The notes under the pieces are model-generated. The model had not been told where the DNA came from and did not search any database. It saw only the letters and a list, made by a program, of their open reading frames with translations. Of a DNA stretch of 64,000 nucleotides, positions 19,946 to 30,636 are shown in pieces. How positions within the stretch are numbered: position 1 is the stretch's first letter; every line of letters starts with the position of its first letter. A program made the translations under genes and the position numbers. Origin of the DNA: Desmospora profundinema (GTDB taxonomy: Bacteria > Bacillota > Bacilli > Thermoactinomycetales > DSM-45169); NCBI RefSeq assembly GCF_031454155.1, contig NZ_JAVDQG010000007.1, positions 1-64,000 of the forward strand, given 5' to 3'.

Positions 19946-20385
19946 CAGAGCACCTCCGTCGTGCCTCCGGCTTTTGCGATTTCTTCCGCAGCCGCGGACG
20001 AGAACTTATGAGCCTTGACGGTCAACTTGACTTTCAGTTCCCCATTCGCTAGCACTTTCAAACCGTCTTTCATGTTTTTCACCACACCGGTTTCCTTCAG
20101 CAATTCCGGAGTGACCACCGTACCTTCCTCGAATCGGTTGAGGGTATCCAGGTTGATCACGGCATACTCTTTACGGGTCGGGTTGGTGAACCCACGCTTC
20201 GGCAGCCGGCGGTAAAGCGGGTTTTGTCCCCCTTCGAATCCGGGTCGCACCCCGCCGCCGGAACGGGCTTTTTGCCCTTTGTGCCCGCGGCCGGCGGTCT
20301 TGCCTTGGCCTGCGGAAATCCCGCGGCCCAAGCGCTTCCGGTTTTTCCGGGCACCCTCAGCCGGTTTCAATTCATGCAATTTCAT
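19945..20385 (-). CDS. rplO: 50S ribosomal protein L15
   Basis: The 146-residue L15, a late assembly protein of the 50S subunit. It begins [20 protein letters not shown] and has the Gly-rich basic N-terminal extension. The start at 20385 follows GAGGAGGTGCGAAGG; an upstream in-frame ATG at 20418 is rejected on length. Confidence 0.98.
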   Translation of the reverse strand: MKLHELKPAEGARKNRKRLGRGISAGQGKTAGRGHKGQKARSGGGVRPGFEGGQNPLYRRLPKRGFTNPTRKEYAVINLDTLNRFEEGTVVTPELLKETGVVKNMKDGLKVLANGELKVKLTVKAHKFSSAAAEEIAKAGGTTEVL

Positions 20386-20421
20386 CCTTCGCACCTCCTC
20401 TTCCAGTTCGGTGGACAAGCA

Positions 20422-20616
20422 TCACGCATCGACTTCTTTGACATCGACTAGATGCTTCACTTGGTTGATCATCCCCCGAATCGCCGGGGTGTCGTTTTGT
20501 ACCACGGTCTGTTCCCGCTTGGTCAGCCCGAGCGTCCGCACGGTCACCCGCTGCGTTTCAGGACGGCCGATCAAGCTCCGTTTGAGGGTGATAGCCAGTT
20601 TTTTCGCCACGATCAT
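20422..20616 (-). CDS. rpmD: 50S ribosomal protein L30
   Basis: A 64-residue L30 with [18 protein letters not shown] and [10 protein letters not shown], typical of the bacterial family. It follows rpsE by six bases. Confidence 0.96.
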   Translation of the reverse strand: MIVAKKLAITLKRSLIGRPETQRVTVRTLGLTKREQTVVQNDTPAIRGMINQVKHLVDVKEVDA

Positions 20617-20622
20617 CCCTCC

Positions 20623-21141
20623 TTATCCTAACAGCTCTTCTACAGTTTTGCCGCGCAGCTTGGCCACGTCTTCCGGACGCTTCAAGCTTTCGATCCCTTG
20701 CAGGGTGGCGCGAACCATGTTGATCGGGTTATTGGACCCCGTGGATTTGGTAAGAATGTCACCCACACCAGCCACCGTCAGCACATCACGGACGGCTCCG
20801 CCGGCAATCACACCGGTACCTTTGGACGCCGGCTTCATCAGCACGCGCCCGGCTCCATATGCGCCGATCACATCATGGGGGATGGTGGTCCCGTTAAGCG
20901 GGATGGTGATCATGCTTTTCTTGGCTGCTTCCACCCCTTTGCGGATCGCTTCCGGCACTTCAGCCGCTTTCCCGATCCCGGCTCCCACTTTCCCTTTGCC
21001 ATCGCCAACCACAACCAAGGCGCTGAAACTGAAACGACGTCCACCTTTCACCACTTTGGCCACCCGGTTGATGCTGACCACTTTTTCGTTCATATCGTCT
21101 TTGGGCTGATCCTTGCGCACGCTCTTCCCTCCCCTGCTCAA
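20623..21141 (-). CDS. rpsE: 30S ribosomal protein S5
   Basis: A 172-residue S5, which helps maintain decoding accuracy. It contains [20 protein letters not shown] in near-standard form and [12 protein letters not shown]. It overlaps rplR by four bases, suggesting coupled translation. Confidence 0.98.
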   Translation of the reverse strand: MSRGGKSVRKDQPKDDMNEKVVSINRVAKVVKGGRRFSFSALVVVGDGKGKVGAGIGKAAEVPEAIRKGVEAAKKSMITIPLNGTTIPHDVIGAYGAGRVLMKPASKGTGVIAGGAVRDVLTVAGVGDILTKSTGSNNPINMVRATLQGIESLKRPEDVAKLRGKTVEELLG

Positions 21142-21506
21142 AAGTTGAGACCTCCTTCACGGGCACCCTCGGCCAATGCTTTGATCCGGCCGTGGTAGAG
21201 GTATCCGCCCCGGTCGAATACAACCTGGTCGATCCCTTTTTCTTGAGCCCGCTTGGCCAACAGTTCGCCCACTTTCCGAGCCGCTTCCACGTTGCCGCCG
21301 TAGATGCCCACTTCTTTTACTTCAGCGTCCAGGCTGGATGCGGAAACCAACGTATGACCGTTCATGTCGTCGATCACTTGAGCGTAAATGTTCTTGGCGG
21401 AGCGAAACACGTTCAGGCGGGGACGCTCCACGGTGCCCATGATCTTTTTGCGGACACGCATGTGACGCCGTTTCCGGCTCTTGTTGCGATCCAGCTTCTT
21501 GATCAT
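21138..21506 (-). CDS. rplR: 50S ribosomal protein L18
   Basis: A 122-residue L18 with a basic N-terminus ([20 protein letters not shown]), [18 protein letters not shown] and the end [21 protein letters not shown]18 carries 5S rRNA into the 50S central protuberance together with L5. Confidence 0.98.
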   Translation of the reverse strand: MIKKLDRNKSRKRRHMRVRKKIMGTVERPRLNVFRSAKNIYAQVIDDMNGHTLVSASSLDAEVKEVGIYGGNVEAARKVGELLAKRAQEKGIDQVVFDRGGYLYHGRIKALAEGAREGGLNF

Positions 21507-21536
21507 GCCGCTGTCACTCCTTTCTCAAGGCTTCAA

Positions 21537-22073
21537 TTACTTCCCGGTTTTTCCTTCTTTGCGACGGATGCGCTCATCGCTGTATTTGATCCCTTTTCCT
21601 TTGTAAGGTTCGGGTTCGCGGATCGAGCGGATGTTGGCGGCTTGAGCCCCCACTTTTTCCTTATCGATCCCTTTTACGATGATTTGGGTTTGGGAGGGAA
21701 CATCCAGTTCAATCCCTTCCCGCGGTTCTACTTCCACCGGGTGGGAGTAACCGACGTTCAATACCACTTTGCTGCCCTTTTTCTGGGCCCGGTAACCGAC
21801 ACCCACCAACTCCAAGCTCTTGGTGTAGCCGTTGGTGACTCCTTCTACCATATTGGACACCAAGCTGCGGATCGTTCCGTGCAGGGCGCGGTGTTTACGG
21901 TGATCGCTGGGACGCTCCACGATCACTTCGTTTTCTTCCACTTTTACGCTGATTTCGGGATGCAGCTCCCGGGTCAAGGTTCCTTTGGGCCCTTTGACCT
22001 GGATGGTGCTCCCGTCCAGCTTCACCTCCACCCCGTTGGGGATGGCGACCGGCTTTTTACCGATACGGGACAT
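21537..22073 (-). CDS. rplF: 50S ribosomal protein L6
   Basis: A 178-residue L6, near the GTPase-associated region of the 50S subunit. It starts [17 protein letters not shown] and ends with [19 protein letters not shown] and RRKEGKTGK, matching the family. Confidence 0.98.
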   Translation of the reverse strand: MSRIGKKPVAIPNGVEVKLDGSTIQVKGPKGTLTRELHPEISVKVEENEVIVERPSDHRKHRALHGTIRSLVSNMVEGVTNGYTKSLELVGVGYRAQKKGSKVVLNVGYSHPVEVEPREGIELDVPSQTQIIVKGIDKEKVGAQAANIRSIREPEPYKGKGIKYSDERIRRKEGKTGK

Positions 22074-22103
22074 GAAGATTCACCTCCATCCTTTCCGACG
22101 AGA

Positions 22104-22502
22104 TTACCAGATATAAGCCAGCACTTCGCCGCCCACTTTGGCGTTGCGTGCTTCTTTGTCCGTCATAACCCCTTTGGAGGTAGACAGGACAGCGATTCCC
22201 AAACCGCGCAGAACCCGCGGTACTTCCTCGTTTTTGGCGTAAACGCGCAAGCCCGGTTTACTGATCCGTTTCAGCCCGGTGATCACGCGCTCATTGTTGG
22301 GGCCGTATTTCAAGAAAATACGGATGATCCCCTGTTTGCCATCTTCCACATATTCCGCATCACGGATGAAACCTTCCTGCTTCAGAATTTCCGCGATTTC
22401 CCGTTTCAATTTGGAGGCCGGTACCTCCAGGCTTTCATGGCGAACCAGGTTCGCGTTACGGATGCGGGTCAGCATGTCAGCAATCGGGTCAGTCATCACC
22501 AT
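22104..22502 (-). CDS. rpsH: 30S ribosomal protein S8
   Basis: A 132-residue S8, a primary binder of 16S rRNA. It contains [19 protein letters not shown] and the C-terminal [15 protein letters not shown]. The ATG at 22502 has GGAGGG at a good distance; a third-codon ATG would also fit the family start. Confidence 0.97.
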   Translation of the reverse strand: MVMTDPIADMLTRIRNANLVRHESLEVPASKLKREIAEILKQEGFIRDAEYVEDGKQGIIRIFLKYGPNNERVITGLKRISKPGLRVYAKNEEVPRVLRGLGIAVLSTSKGVMTDKEARNAKVGGEVLAYIW

Positions 22503-22527
22503 GCAAGATCCCTCCTTCCACTGTCGA

Positions 22528-22713
22528 TTACCAGCTGGCTTTTTTCACACCGGGAATCTGCCCTTTATAGGCCAACTCACGGAAACAAATTCGGCACAAG
22601 CGGAACTTCCGGATAACGGAATGCGGCCGTCCGCAGCGGTCACAACGGGTATAGGCGCGCACATCGTACTTGGGCTTGCGCTTTGCTTTGGCGATCATCG
22701 ATTTCTTGGCCAA
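22528..22713 (-). CDS. rpsN: 30S ribosomal protein S14, type Z
   Basis: A 61-residue S14 of the zinc-binding type. The ligands appear as CDRCGRP and CRICFRELA. It lies in the spc operon between rplE and rpsH, its usual place. Confidence 0.97.
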   Translation of the reverse strand: MAKKSMIAKAKRKPKYDVRAYTRCDRCGRPHSVIRKFRLCRICFRELAYKGQIPGVKKASW

Positions 22714-22789
22714 CGGATTCCCTCCTTTTTAAAAGATGTGAGTCGTACTGAACAGATGTCCAGTCGATCCTCTACTCGTCTTTGCAATC

Positions 22790-23335
22790 TTACTGCTTCC
22801 GGAACGGCATCCCCATCTGGGTCAAGAGTTCACGGGCTTCTTCATCGGAGTCGGCGGTCGTCACGATGACGATATCCATCCCCCGTACACTGTCCACTTT
22901 ATCGTACTCGATCTCGGGAAACACCAATTGCTCTTTCAGGCCCAGCGTATAGTTGCCGCGACCGTCAAACGCTTTCGGCGAAATCCCGCGGAAGTCACGA
23001 ACGCGGGGGAGCGCCACATTGATCAGCTTGTCGAGAAAGTCATACATCCGTTCCCCGCGCAGGGTTACTTTGACGCCGATCGGCATCCCTTCCCGCAGTT
23101 TGAAGCCGGCGATGGACTTTTTGGCTCGGGTGATCACCGGTTTCTGCCCGGAGATCAGAGTCAGATCTTCCACTGCGCCGTCCAGCACCTTGGCGTTTTG
23201 GACCGCTTCCCCCACACCCATGTTGATAACCACTTTTTCCACTTTGGGCACTTGCATCGGAGATTGGTACTCAAACTTTTTCATCAGCGACGGGCTGATT
23301 TCCTGTTGGTAACGTTCTTTCAAACGGACTGCCAT
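22790..23335 (-). CDS. rplE: 50S ribosomal protein L5
   Basis: A 181-residue L5, a 5S rRNA-binding protein of the central protuberance. It contains [38 protein letters not shown] and the end [12 protein letters not shown]. Confidence 0.98.
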   Translation of the reverse strand: MAVRLKERYQQEISPSLMKKFEYQSPMQVPKVEKVVINMGVGEAVQNAKVLDGAVEDLTLISGQKPVITRAKKSIAGFKLREGMPIGVKVTLRGERMYDFLDKLINVALPRVRDFRGISPKAFDGRGNYTLGLKEQLVFPEIEYDKVDSVRGMDIVIVTTADSDEEARELLTQMGMPFRKQ

Positions 23336-23364
23336 GGCATTCGTTCCTCCTTTCCTGACGGGGG

Positions 23365-23745
23365 TTACTTATCAAGAACTTCCCCGGACTTCTTGGCGTA
23401 GCGGACTTTCTGTTGCTTGCCGCCTTTGCCTTCCACGGTACGATAACCGATCCGTGTCGGTTCTTTCGACTTCGGGTCTTCCACCATCAGATTGGAGAGG
23501 TGGATCGGGGCTTCTTGTTCAATAATGCCCCCTTGCGGGTTGTCCTGGGTAGGACGGCTGTGTTTCTTCACCATGTTTACACCTTCCACGAGAGCCCGCT
23601 GTTCCGTCGGGAACACCCGGATTACCCGCCCTTTGGTGTAAACCATTTTTCCGTCTTTATCACGGGTGGGGGCATCTTTTCCGCGCATCACGATCACGGT
23701 GTCCCCTTTTTTGATATGCAGCTTGTTCGGACGCTTGGCCTGCAT
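23365..23745 (-). CDS. rplX: 50S ribosomal protein L24
   Basis: A 126-residue L24 with a KOW-type N-terminus ([17 protein letters not shown]). It is an assembly initiator at the 5' end of 23S rRNA. It is longer than B. subtilis L24 (about 103 residues), mainly through an insert after the KOW motif and a longer basic tail. ATG at 23745 follows AAGGAGGTGCC; an upstream in-frame ATG at 23766 is rejected. Confidence 0.96.
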   Translation of the reverse strand: MQAKRPNKLHIKKGDTVIVMRGKDAPTRDKDGKMVYTKGRVIRVFPTEQRALVEGVNMVKKHSRPTQDNPQGGIIEQEAPIHLSNLMVEDPKSKEPTRIGYRTVEGKGGKQQKVRYAKKSGEVLDK

Positions 23746-23787
23746 GCTCGGCACCTCCTTACTCAACGGTTCTCATCCGTTCTTGAA

Positions 23788-24156
23788 TCAGAGCACTTCC
23801 GGAGCCAGCGAGATGATCTTCATAAAATCTTTCTCGCGCAGTTCCCGGGCGACGGGGCCGAAGATACGAGTCCCACGGGGGCTCTTGTCATCCCGGATCA
23901 CCACGGCGGCATTTTCGTCAAAGCGAATGTAGGAACCGTCCTGACGACGCGTAGAACGCTTGACGCGTACAATCACGCATTTGACGACTTCCCCCTTCTT
24001 GACAACGCCCCCGGGTGTTGCTTGTTTTACCGATGCAACGATGATATCGCCAATCCCTGCAGACTTCCGTTTGGAACCACCTAGAACCTTAATGCACATC
24101 AGCTCTTTGGCTCCGGAGTTATCGGCAGCGCGCAGACGGGTTTGCGGTTGAATCAT
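23788..24156 (-). CDS. rplN: 50S ribosomal protein L14
   Basis: A 122-residue L14 starting [20 protein letters not shown], with [17 protein letters not shown]. It lies at the interface near the sarcin-ricin loop and contacts the 30S subunit. Confidence 0.98.
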   Translation of the reverse strand: MIQPQTRLRAADNSGAKELMCIKVLGGSKRKSAGIGDIIVASVKQATPGGVVKKGEVVKCVIVRVKRSTRRQDGSYIRFDENAAVVIRDDKSPRGTRIFGPVARELREKDFMKIISLAPEVL

Positions 24157-24190
24157 CGGTCTCCCTCCTTCCGCCAGTCAAAAATGAACT

Positions 24191-24457
24191 TTAAACGATC
24201 ACGGCTTCTTCGACAACTTCAACCAGGCGCCACCGCTTGTCTTTGGACAACGGGCGGGTTTCCATGATCTTGACGACATCGCCCACTTTGGCTTGGTTTT
24301 GTTCGTCGTGAGCCTTGAACTTTTTGCTGTACTTCACGCGTTTGCCGTACAGTTTGTTCCGTTTGTAGGTCTCCACCGCGACGACGATCGTTTTGTCCAT
24401 CTTGTCGCTGACGACTTTCCCAACGCGCACCTTGCGGCTGTTGCGTTCTTCGGTCAT
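24191..24457 (-). CDS. rpsQ: 30S ribosomal protein S17
   Basis: An 88-residue OB-fold protein. It contains [17 protein letters not shown] and [20 protein letters not shown], and is a primary binder of the 16S 5' domain. It overlaps rpmC by four bases. Confidence 0.98.
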   Translation of the reverse strand: MTEERNSRKVRVGKVVSDKMDKTIVVAVETYKRNKLYGKRVKYSKKFKAHDEQNQAKVGDVVKIMETRPLSKDKRWRLVEVVEEAVIV

Positions 24458-24666
24458 GCCTGTTTCCTCCTTTCAATCCCCAGTTCGCGCTCCCGAATCA
24501 CCGTTTTGGCGCGGGCGATATTCTTGCGAACCTGACGGATCCGGGCCGGATTGTCCAATTGACCGGTCGCAGCCTGGAACCGGAGGTTGAACAGCTCTTC
24601 TTTCAGCGAGGCCAATTGTTGCTCGATCTCCGCGGTGGTCATCTCCAACAGCTCTTTAGCTTTCAT
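24454..24666 (-). CDS. rpmC: 50S ribosomal protein L29
   Basis: A 70-residue helical protein beginning [20 protein letters not shown] and containing [19 protein letters not shown]. It lines the peptide exit region. The start overlaps the end of rplP by 11 bases; the family alignment decides this ATG over one 24 bases upstream. Confidence 0.96.
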   Translation of the reverse strand: MKAKELLEMTTAEIEQQLASLKEELFNLRFQAATGQLDNPARIRQVRKNIARAKTVIRERELGIERRKQA

Positions 24667-25090
24667 CTGTTCCACCACCCGCTTCATCACGTTTTACAAA
24701 TTTCGTTTTGATCGGAAGTTTGTTGGCCGCCAGCCGCATGGCTTCACGGGCCACTTCTTCCGGAACACCCGCCAGTTCAAACATGATTTTGCCCGGTTTG
24801 ACGACGGCCACCCATTTCTCAGGAGAACCTTTACCGGAACCCATCCGAACTTCCAGGGGCTTTTGCGTAATCGGCTTGTCGGGGAAAATCTTGATCCAGA
24901 CTTTACCGCCACGCTTGATATAACGAGTCATCGCGATCCGCGCCGCCTCGATCTGCCGGTTGGTGATCCAGGAAGGCTCGAGCGCTTGCAGGCCATATTC
25001 GCCGAACGCCACTTCCGTGCCGCCTTTGGCGCGGCCTTTCATGCGTCCGCGATGCTCTTTCCGATACTTGGTGCGTTTCGGCATCAACAT
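24656..25090 (-). CDS. rplP: 50S ribosomal protein L16
   Basis: A 144-residue L16 with [20 protein letters not shown] at the start and [20 protein letters not shown] further on. It helps position tRNA in the A and P sites of the 50S subunit. ATG at 25090 follows GGAGGCAAG. It starts one base after the rpsC stop. Confidence 0.98.
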   Translation of the reverse strand: MLMPKRTKYRKEHRGRMKGRAKGGTEVAFGEYGLQALEPSWITNRQIEAARIAMTRYIKRGGKVWIKIFPDKPITQKPLEVRMGSGKGSPEKWVAVVKPGKIMFELAGVPEEVAREAMRLAANKLPIKTKFVKRDEAGGGTDES

Positions 25091-25091
25091 G

Positions 25092-25751
25092 TTACTTGCC
25101 TCCTTCCGCGTCTCCCTTTTTCTTGGCCGGGAGGACCTCACCGCGGTAAATCCACACTTTTACACCGATCCGTCCATAGGTCGTGTGGGCTTCCGCAATT
25201 CCGTAGTCAATGTCTGCACGCAGGGTGTGCAGGGGAACCGTACCTTCGCTATATCCTTCCGTCCGGGCGATGTCCGCACCGCCGAGACGGCCGCTCACCT
25301 GAGTACGCACACCTTTGGCGCCGGCGCGCAGGGTCCGTTGGATGGTTTGTTTCATCGCACGGCGGAAAGAGATCCGACGCTCCAGCTGTTGTGCGATGCT
25401 TTCCGCCACCAGACGGGCATCCAACTCAGGAGATTTGATTTCGTTGATATTGATGTGCACTTTCTTGCCGGTCAGCTTGGTGAGCTGCTGGCGCAGGGCC
25501 TCCACTTCGGAGCCGCCCTTCCCGATCACCATCCCGGGCTTTGCCGTATGGATGGTCAGGTTGACACGGTTGGCCGCCCGCTCGATCTCAACGGTGGAGA
25601 CCGCCGCGTCTTTCAACCGTTTCGCCAGAAATTCGCGGATTCCGATGTCTTCGTGAAGCATGTCGGCGTAGTCTTTTCCACCGTACCACTTGGATTCCCA
25701 GTCACGGATGACACCGACACGCAACCCTACCGGGTTGACTTTCTGACCCAT
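25092..25751 (-). CDS. rpsC: 30S ribosomal protein S3
   Basis: A 219-residue S3 with the KH domain ([19 protein letters not shown]) and the C-terminal [19 protein letters not shown]. It forms part of the mRNA entry tunnel and helicase site. Confidence 0.98.
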   Translation of the reverse strand: MGQKVNPVGLRVGVIRDWESKWYGGKDYADMLHEDIGIREFLAKRLKDAAVSTVEIERAANRVNLTIHTAKPGMVIGKGGSEVEALRQQLTKLTGKKVHININEIKSPELDARLVAESIAQQLERRISFRRAMKQTIQRTLRAGAKGVRTQVSGRLGGADIARTEGYSEGTVPLHTLRADIDYGIAEAHTTYGRIGVKVWIYRGEVLPAKKKGDAEGGK

Positions 25752-25765
25752 GTGCGTTTCCCTCC

Positions 25766-26113
25766 TTATTTTTCAGATACGACCACCGTAATGTGGCTGG
25801 TCCGCTTGTTAATGCGGCTGGCACGTCCCATAGCGCGGGGACGGAAGCGTTTCATGGTCGGACCTTCGTCCACCATCGCTTTTTCCACCACCAGATTTTC
25901 GGGGTCCAGGTTGTAGTTGTGCTCCGCATTGGCAATCGCCGACTTCAGCACCTTCTCAATCAGCGGAGAAGCCGCACGAGGCGTGAACTTCAAGATCGCC
26001 AGCGCTTCGCCTACGGATTTGCCTCGGATCAGGTCGATGACCAACCGCGCCTTGCGGGGAGCGATCCGAACGTAGCGTGCCACCGCTTTGGCTTGGGTTT
26101 GAGTCGCTTCCAT
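25766..26113 (-). CDS. rplV: 50S ribosomal protein L22
   Basis: A 115-residue L22 with [20 protein letters not shown] and the C-terminal hairpin region [20 protein letters not shown]. The hairpin lines the exit tunnel, where macrolide-resistance changes occur in other species; no insertion is seen here. Confidence 0.97.
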   Translation of the reverse strand: MEATQTQAKAVARYVRIAPRKARLVIDLIRGKSVGEALAILKFTPRAASPLIEKVLKSAIANAEHNYNLDPENLVVEKAMVDEGPTMKRFRPRAMGRASRINKRTSHITVVVSEK

Positions 26114-26143
26114 GGCTTAAGACCTCCTCTCTGTCACGCTCAA

Positions 26144-26425
26144 TTACCGTTTGCGGGTTTTCCTATCGTCACCGGCGTGTCCTTTAAACGTCCGGGTGGA
26201 GACGAATTCGCCCAGTTTATGCCCAACCATATCCTCGGTTACGTACACCGGCACGTGCTTGCGACCGTCATGCACCGCAATGGTATGGCCGATAAAGTCG
26301 GGGAAGATCGTGGAGCGACGAGACCAGGTCTTGATCACCTTTTTGTTGTTCTTCTCGTTCAGCTCCCGCACTTTCTTCAACAAGTGTTCGTCTGCAAAAG
26401 GCCCCTTTTTCAGGCTGCGACCCAT
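26144..26425 (-). CDS. rpsS: 30S ribosomal protein S19
   Basis: A 93-residue S19 beginning [19 protein letters not shown], with [20 protein letters not shown]. It pairs with S13 in the 30S head. Confidence 0.98.
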   Translation of the reverse strand: MGRSLKKGPFADEHLLKKVRELNEKNNKKVIKTWSRRSTIFPDFIGHTIAVHDGRKHVPVYVTEDMVGHKLGEFVSTRTFKGHAGDDRKTRKR

Positions 26426-26464
26426 GCATTCAACCTCCCTTCTTTTTCATACAGGGATGTAAGA

Positions 26465-27298
26465 TTACTTCTTCTTACGACGACGTACAATATACTTATC
26501 CGACGGCTTGTTCTTTTTCCGTGTTTTGTAACCCAGGGTCGGTTTGCCCCAAGGTGTAACCGGGGATTTGCGTCCGATCGGAGCGCGGCCTTCCCCACCA
26601 CCGTGCGGGTGGTCTGCCGGGTTCATCACAGAGCCGCGGACGGTCGGGCGAACGCCTTTCCAACGACTGCGGCCGGCTTTCCCGATATTGATCAGCTCAT
26701 GGTCCAGGTTGCCCACTTGACCGATGGTGGCCCGGCAAGCCCGTTGCACCATGCGGGTTTCTCCGGAAGTCAGACGCAGGATTGCGTATTTGCCGTCCTT
26801 ACCGAGCAATTGTGCTTGCGTACCGGCAGCGCGAACCAGTTGTCCGCCGGCACCCGGTTTCAGCTCGATGTTGTGGATCACGGTACCCACCGGAATGTTT
26901 TCCAACGGCAAGGCGTTCCCCACTTTGATGTCGGCATCCGGACCGGACTGGATCACATCGCCCACTTTCAATCCCTTCGGATGAAGGATGTAACGCTTCT
27001 CCCCATCCACATAGTGGATCAGGGCGATGTTGGCGGAACGGTTGGGATCGTATTCGATCGTGGCAACCTTGCCGGGTATGCCGTCTTTGTTCCGTTTGAA
27101 GTCGATGATCCGGTACTTGCGCTTGTGGCCGCCGCCCTGATGCCGGGTGGTGATCCGGCCTTGATTGTTGCGGCCCGCTTTTTTGACCAATTTGGCCGTC
27201 AAGGATTTCTCCGGCTTATCGGTGGTAATCTCTTCAAAAGTAGAGACCGTCATCTGCCGGCGACCGGGCGAGGTCGGTTTAAAGTGTTTGATACCCAT
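26465..27298 (-). CDS. rplB: 50S ribosomal protein L2
   Basis: A 277-residue L2, needed for subunit association and the peptidyl transferase centre. The key histidine loop is visible as [18 protein letters not shown]. The start [18 protein letters not shown] matches the family. Confidence 0.98.
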   Translation of the reverse strand: MGIKHFKPTSPGRRQMTVSTFEEITTDKPEKSLTAKLVKKAGRNNQGRITTRHQGGGHKRKYRIIDFKRNKDGIPGKVATIEYDPNRSANIALIHYVDGEKRYILHPKGLKVGDVIQSGPDADIKVGNALPLENIPVGTVIHNIELKPGAGGQLVRAAGTQAQLLGKDGKYAILRLTSGETRMVQRACRATIGQVGNLDHELINIGKAGRSRWKGVRPTVRGSVMNPADHPHGGGEGRAPIGRKSPVTPWGKPTLGYKTRKKNKPSDKYIVRRRKKK

Positions 27299-27325
27299 TG
27301 ATTCGTTCCCTCCTTTTCCAGGGGA

Positions 27326-27613
27326 TTAAGCTTCAAAGAGCTCAATGCTCTTACTGTCGTCCGTCAGCTTTACGATCGCTTTTTTCCGGTCGGAGCTGCG
27401 TCCGGTGTAGCGGCCGAAGCGTTTCGGCTTGCCTTTGACGCGCATGGTGTTCACTTGGGACACCTTCACATCAAAGATCTGTTCAACCGCTTTTTTGATT
27501 TCCGTCTTGTTGGCTTTCAAGTCCACTTCAAAGACATACTTGTTGTCCGCCATCATGTCGGTGGTTTTCTCGGTTACCACCGGGCGACGGATGATGTCGC
27601 GGGGATCTTTCAT
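27326..27613 (-). CDS. rplW: 50S ribosomal protein L23
   Basis: A 95-residue L23 with [20 protein letters not shown] and [19 protein letters not shown]. It sits at the exit tunnel and docks trigger factor and SRP. It overlaps rplD by four bases. Confidence 0.97.
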   Translation of the reverse strand: MKDPRDIIRRPVVTEKTTDMMADNKYVFEVDLKANKTEIKKAVEQIFDVKVSQVNTMRVKGKPKRFGRYTGRSSDRKKAIVKLTDDSKSIELFEA

Positions 27614-28236
27614 TTCCCGAGCACCTCCTCCACACGAGACACCGCACCCTGGGTGATGATCAACTTGTCATGGTTCAACACGTCGAGGACGTTGAGTCCG
27701 TGGGTGTCGATCACCTTGACACCGGGGATGTTCCGCGCGGACAGGGCCAAGTTCTCATCCACGTTGTCGCTGACCACCAACGCTTTGCGATCAGCGTTCA
27801 GGTTGTTTAATACCTTCACCATGTCCTTCGTTTTGGGTGCTTCCAAGGACAACTGATCGAGAACGACCAGACTGTCTTCCTTCACTTTGGAAGAAAGCGC
27901 GGAGCGAATCGCCAAGCGGCGCACTTTTTTCGGCAGCTTGTATGCATAGCTGCGCGGGGTGGGTCCAAACGCCACACCACCGCCGACCCAGATCGGGGAG
28001 CGGATGCTGCCGTGACGCGCACGTCCCGTTCCTTTTTGTTTCCAAGGCTTGCGGCCGCCGCCACGAACAGCGGCGCGGTTTTTGACGGCATGGGTCCCGC
28101 GGCGCTGGGATGCTTGCTGCATCACAACCGCATCATGCAGAACCGATTGGTTGGGCTCGATTCCGAACACGGATTCGGATAATTCCAGTTCGCCCACTTG
28201 ACTGCCGTTCATGTCCAAGACATTCACTTTCGGCAT
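27610..28236 (-). CDS. rplD: 50S ribosomal protein L4
   Basis: A 208-residue L4 with the tunnel loop region [20 protein letters not shown] and [20 protein letters not shown]. No unusual insertion is seen in the loop. Confidence 0.97.
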   Translation of the reverse strand: MPKVNVLDMNGSQVGELELSESVFGIEPNQSVLHDAVVMQQASQRRGTHAVKNRAAVRGGGRKPWKQKGTGRARHGSIRSPIWVGGGVAFGPTPRSYAYKLPKKVRRLAIRSALSSKVKEDSLVVLDQLSLEAPKTKDMVKVLNNLNADRKALVVSDNVDENLALSARNIPGVKVIDTHGLNVLDVLNHDKLIITQGAVSRVEEVLGK

Positions 28237-28259
28237 GAAAGTCTCCTCCCTTCTTTCGC

Positions 28260-28886
28260 TTATTGACCCTTGACTGCGGATCGAATCACGACATAGCTGT
28301 TTTTCGGACCCGGTACGGAACCTTTGACGAGCAGCAGGTTCTTTTCGGTATCCACTTTCACCACTCTCAGGTTTTGGACGGTCACTTTATCCGTGCCCAT
28401 GCGTCCCGGCAGCGTCTGCCCCTTAAACACGCGCATCGGATCGATGGCGCCCAGGGAACCGGGGCCGCGATGATAGCGGGAACCGTGAGTCATCGGACCG
28501 CGGGCTTGATTATGCCGTTTGATGGCACCGGCAAACCCTTTCCCCTTCGACGTGGCGGTGACATCGACGACATCACCTTCGGTGAACAGGTCCGCTTTCA
28601 CTTCTTGACCCAACTCGAATTCGGTCGGGTTCATCCCGCGGATCTCACGAATGAATTTCTTGGATGCCGAACCCGCTTTTTTGGCATGGCCGGCTTCCGG
28701 TTGGTTGGCCCGGTGTTCTTTTTTATCGGCAAACCCGAGCTGGACGGACTCATAGCCGTCGGTTTCGGCCTCTTTTTTCTGCAACACGGCGCAGGGGCCC
28801 GCGTTGATCACCGTCACGGGGATCATGGTGCCGTCTTCGGCAAATACTTGCGTCACCCCCAACTTTTTACCGAGAATCCCTTTCAC
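28260..28886 (-). CDS. rplC: 50S ribosomal protein L3
   Basis: A 208-residue L3 with [34 protein letters not shown] and [15 protein letters not shown]. It reaches the peptidyl transferase centre. The start is taken as GTG at 28886, which follows TAGGAGG with good spacing; another GTG nine bases earlier overlaps that site. Confidence 0.97.
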   Translation of the reverse strand: MKGILGKKLGVTQVFAEDGTMIPVTVINAGPCAVLQKKEAETDGYESVQLGFADKKEHRANQPEAGHAKKAGSASKKFIREIRGMNPTEFELGQEVKADLFTEGDVVDVTATSKGKGFAGAIKRHNQARGPMTHGSRYHRGPGSLGAIDPMRVFKGQTLPGRMGTDKVTVQNLRVVKVDTEKNLLLVKGSVPGPKNSYVVIRSAVKGQ

Positions 28887-28923
28887 GTCGTACACCTCCT
28901 ACCGACTGGTATCGTTTTCCTAT

Positions 28924-29286
<363 letters not shown>

Positions 29287-29365
29287 TTACCCGCCCACCC
29301 ATGGCAAAGGGGCCGGGTGTGTCGGCAACCTTCCGCATCATCGCCGTCCATGACCAACATTCCTC

Positions 29366-29394
29366 ATTATACGTGAATGTCAAAACGGATGCAA
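29366..29394 (-). promoter_or_regulatory. Sigma-A promoter of the S10 operon
   Basis: On the minus strand TTGCAT and TATAAT are separated by 17 bases. The -35 lies inside a hairpin (29382-29417). The 310-base gap 29233-29543 holds this promoter, the hairpin and the rpsJ leader; nothing else was recognised in it. Confidence 0.75.
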
Positions 29395-29417
29395 GGAAAA
29401 ACATCCTCGCATCCGTG
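29382..29417 (-). terminator. Terminator hairpin overlapping the S10 promoter
   Basis: On the minus strand GGATGCGAGG pairs with CCTTGCATCC and is followed by GTTTTGAC. It lies downstream of the SgrR-type fragment and would stop its transcript, while its right arm supplies the -35 region of the rpsJ promoter. Confidence 0.6.
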
Positions 29418-29543
29418 ATGGAATCATGACAGATGGGTCATTTCGATTGGTTCGGGGAAACTGACCCTCCCGTATGGTAGCATGAGGGGATGGGAATCAC
29501 TAGAATCAATCCGGTTGGGAACCTTCCTTTTTACATCACCGGA

Positions 29544-30083
29544 TTATCGTTTGCGGGAGTCCCTCCGGATCATTCTCCACGTGCCCGTCTCTGTAGATAC
29601 CATGGTCGGCCTTAGGCGAGAGGAGGATTTCCCCAACAGCTTCCCCTGTTCTTCCAGCGGGATGCCGGGTATGCTCAACTCCCTCATCAAATACCGGTAA
29701 CAGCGATCCCGAATGGGTGGAGAGACTCCCTTTTTTTTGAGCAATCGGATCGCTTCTTTGTATTTTGCCTGTTGGATGAGATCATCAAAGTGATACAGAA
29801 ACGCCACGTTCAACGGCTGTATGAACTGAATGGTGGAAGCATTCCCCCTTCCCTTCCCCGGCTGCCATCTCAGATACCCTTCTTCCACCATGCTTTTCAA
29901 TAAACGGGTGATATTGCGCCTGGAACTGTATAGCGTCTCCGCCAACTCATCCAAGCGGACTTTTATCGTCTGACCTTCGCCCACATCCGAATAGTGCAAC
30001 CGCAGTTCGATATAATATTCCAATACCTTTATCGAAACCACCTCATCCGTTCCGATATGAAATAAGAGGAACCGGAGTTCCAA
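29544..30083 (-). CDS. SgrR-type N-terminal DNA-binding domain, probably truncated
   Basis: A 179-residue protein. Residues about 18-120 match the SgrR_N winged-helix pattern: VLEYYIELRLHYSDV, LDELAETLYSSRRNITRLLK and WQPGKGRGNAST. Full SgrR-type proteins have some 550-600 residues, with a C-terminal solute-binding domain after this one. Here the frame ends soon after LLKKKGVSPPIRDRCYRYL and no such domain follows. It may be a remnant or a free-standing regulator. The true start is unclear; a later start near VVSIKVLEYY would agree better with the family. Confidence 0.6.
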   Translation of the reverse strand: MELRFLLFHIGTDEVVSIKVLEYYIELRLHYSDVGEGQTIKVRLDELAETLYSSRRNITRLLKSMVEEGYLRWQPGKGRGNASTIQFIQPLNVAFLYHFDDLIQQAKYKEAIRLLKKKGVSPPIRDRCYRYLMRELSIPGIPLEEQGKLLGKSSSRLRPTMVSTETGTWRMIRRDSRKR

Positions 30084-30636
30084 CCATCCCGAAAGGAAAA
30101 ATGCGCCAGTCTCTGCCGATCATTATACCCTTTCTTTTCAGGAACTGCACTATACACAAAACAGTCCTGTGAAAAAAATTTCTCACAGGGCTGTTTTTTA
30201 GATTGTCCGTAAGCCAAACATTCCCGCCGTCAGACGTACAAGAGTCCGTCGCTGCCCACAATCCTTACACCAGTGATGATCGCCGGGAGGATTAGAAACA
30301 GAGATTTTGGGCATGTCGACACCATTGAGCCTTTCCCGTTCCGAAAGCGACCGGAGACTGATCAAGCGCCCATTTATCTTTTTAAATCATTTCCTTCAAG
30401 CAAACCGCGGGATCCACTTCATCCCCTTCGATCACCATCACCGTCATACCCTCGTCCGTCCCCGATTCATGGTGCTCCCCCGCTTCCCAATAGGCTGCTA
30501 GTCCAGCTTATCGGGATTGAGATTCCTCTTCCCCTTCCCCCTATCTATAAATGATGAAATCTTCCCACTTTATTATTGAAAACCCTTACAAAATCGAGGT
30601 ACCATGGAGTAGACACCAGGGAAAGGAAGTGACTCT
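30084..30636. other. Intergenic region between SgrR fragment and pullulanase
   Basis: The left part carries a TATAAT-like -10 for the minus strand (30122-30127) and a hairpin at 30163-30199. The right part ends in a possible pulA promoter, TTGAAA and TACCAT near 30577-30606, with a GGAAAGGAAG site before GTG. The middle (about 30270-30550) has open frames on both strands without convincing starts; no gene is called. Confidence 0.4.
30163..30199. terminator. Hairpin with flanking A/T runs
   Basis: CCTGTGA and TCACAGG pair, followed on the plus strand by GCTGTTTTTT. No plus-strand gene lies just upstream, so its role is unclear; it may shield the divergent promoters from each other. Confidence 0.45.

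Noticed and set aside
30273-30554. Plus-strand ORF before the pullulanase gene
   Set aside because: It is rich in Pro and Ser in a low-complexity way. A short minus-strand frame there reads more like protein, but it lacks a start, so neither is called.
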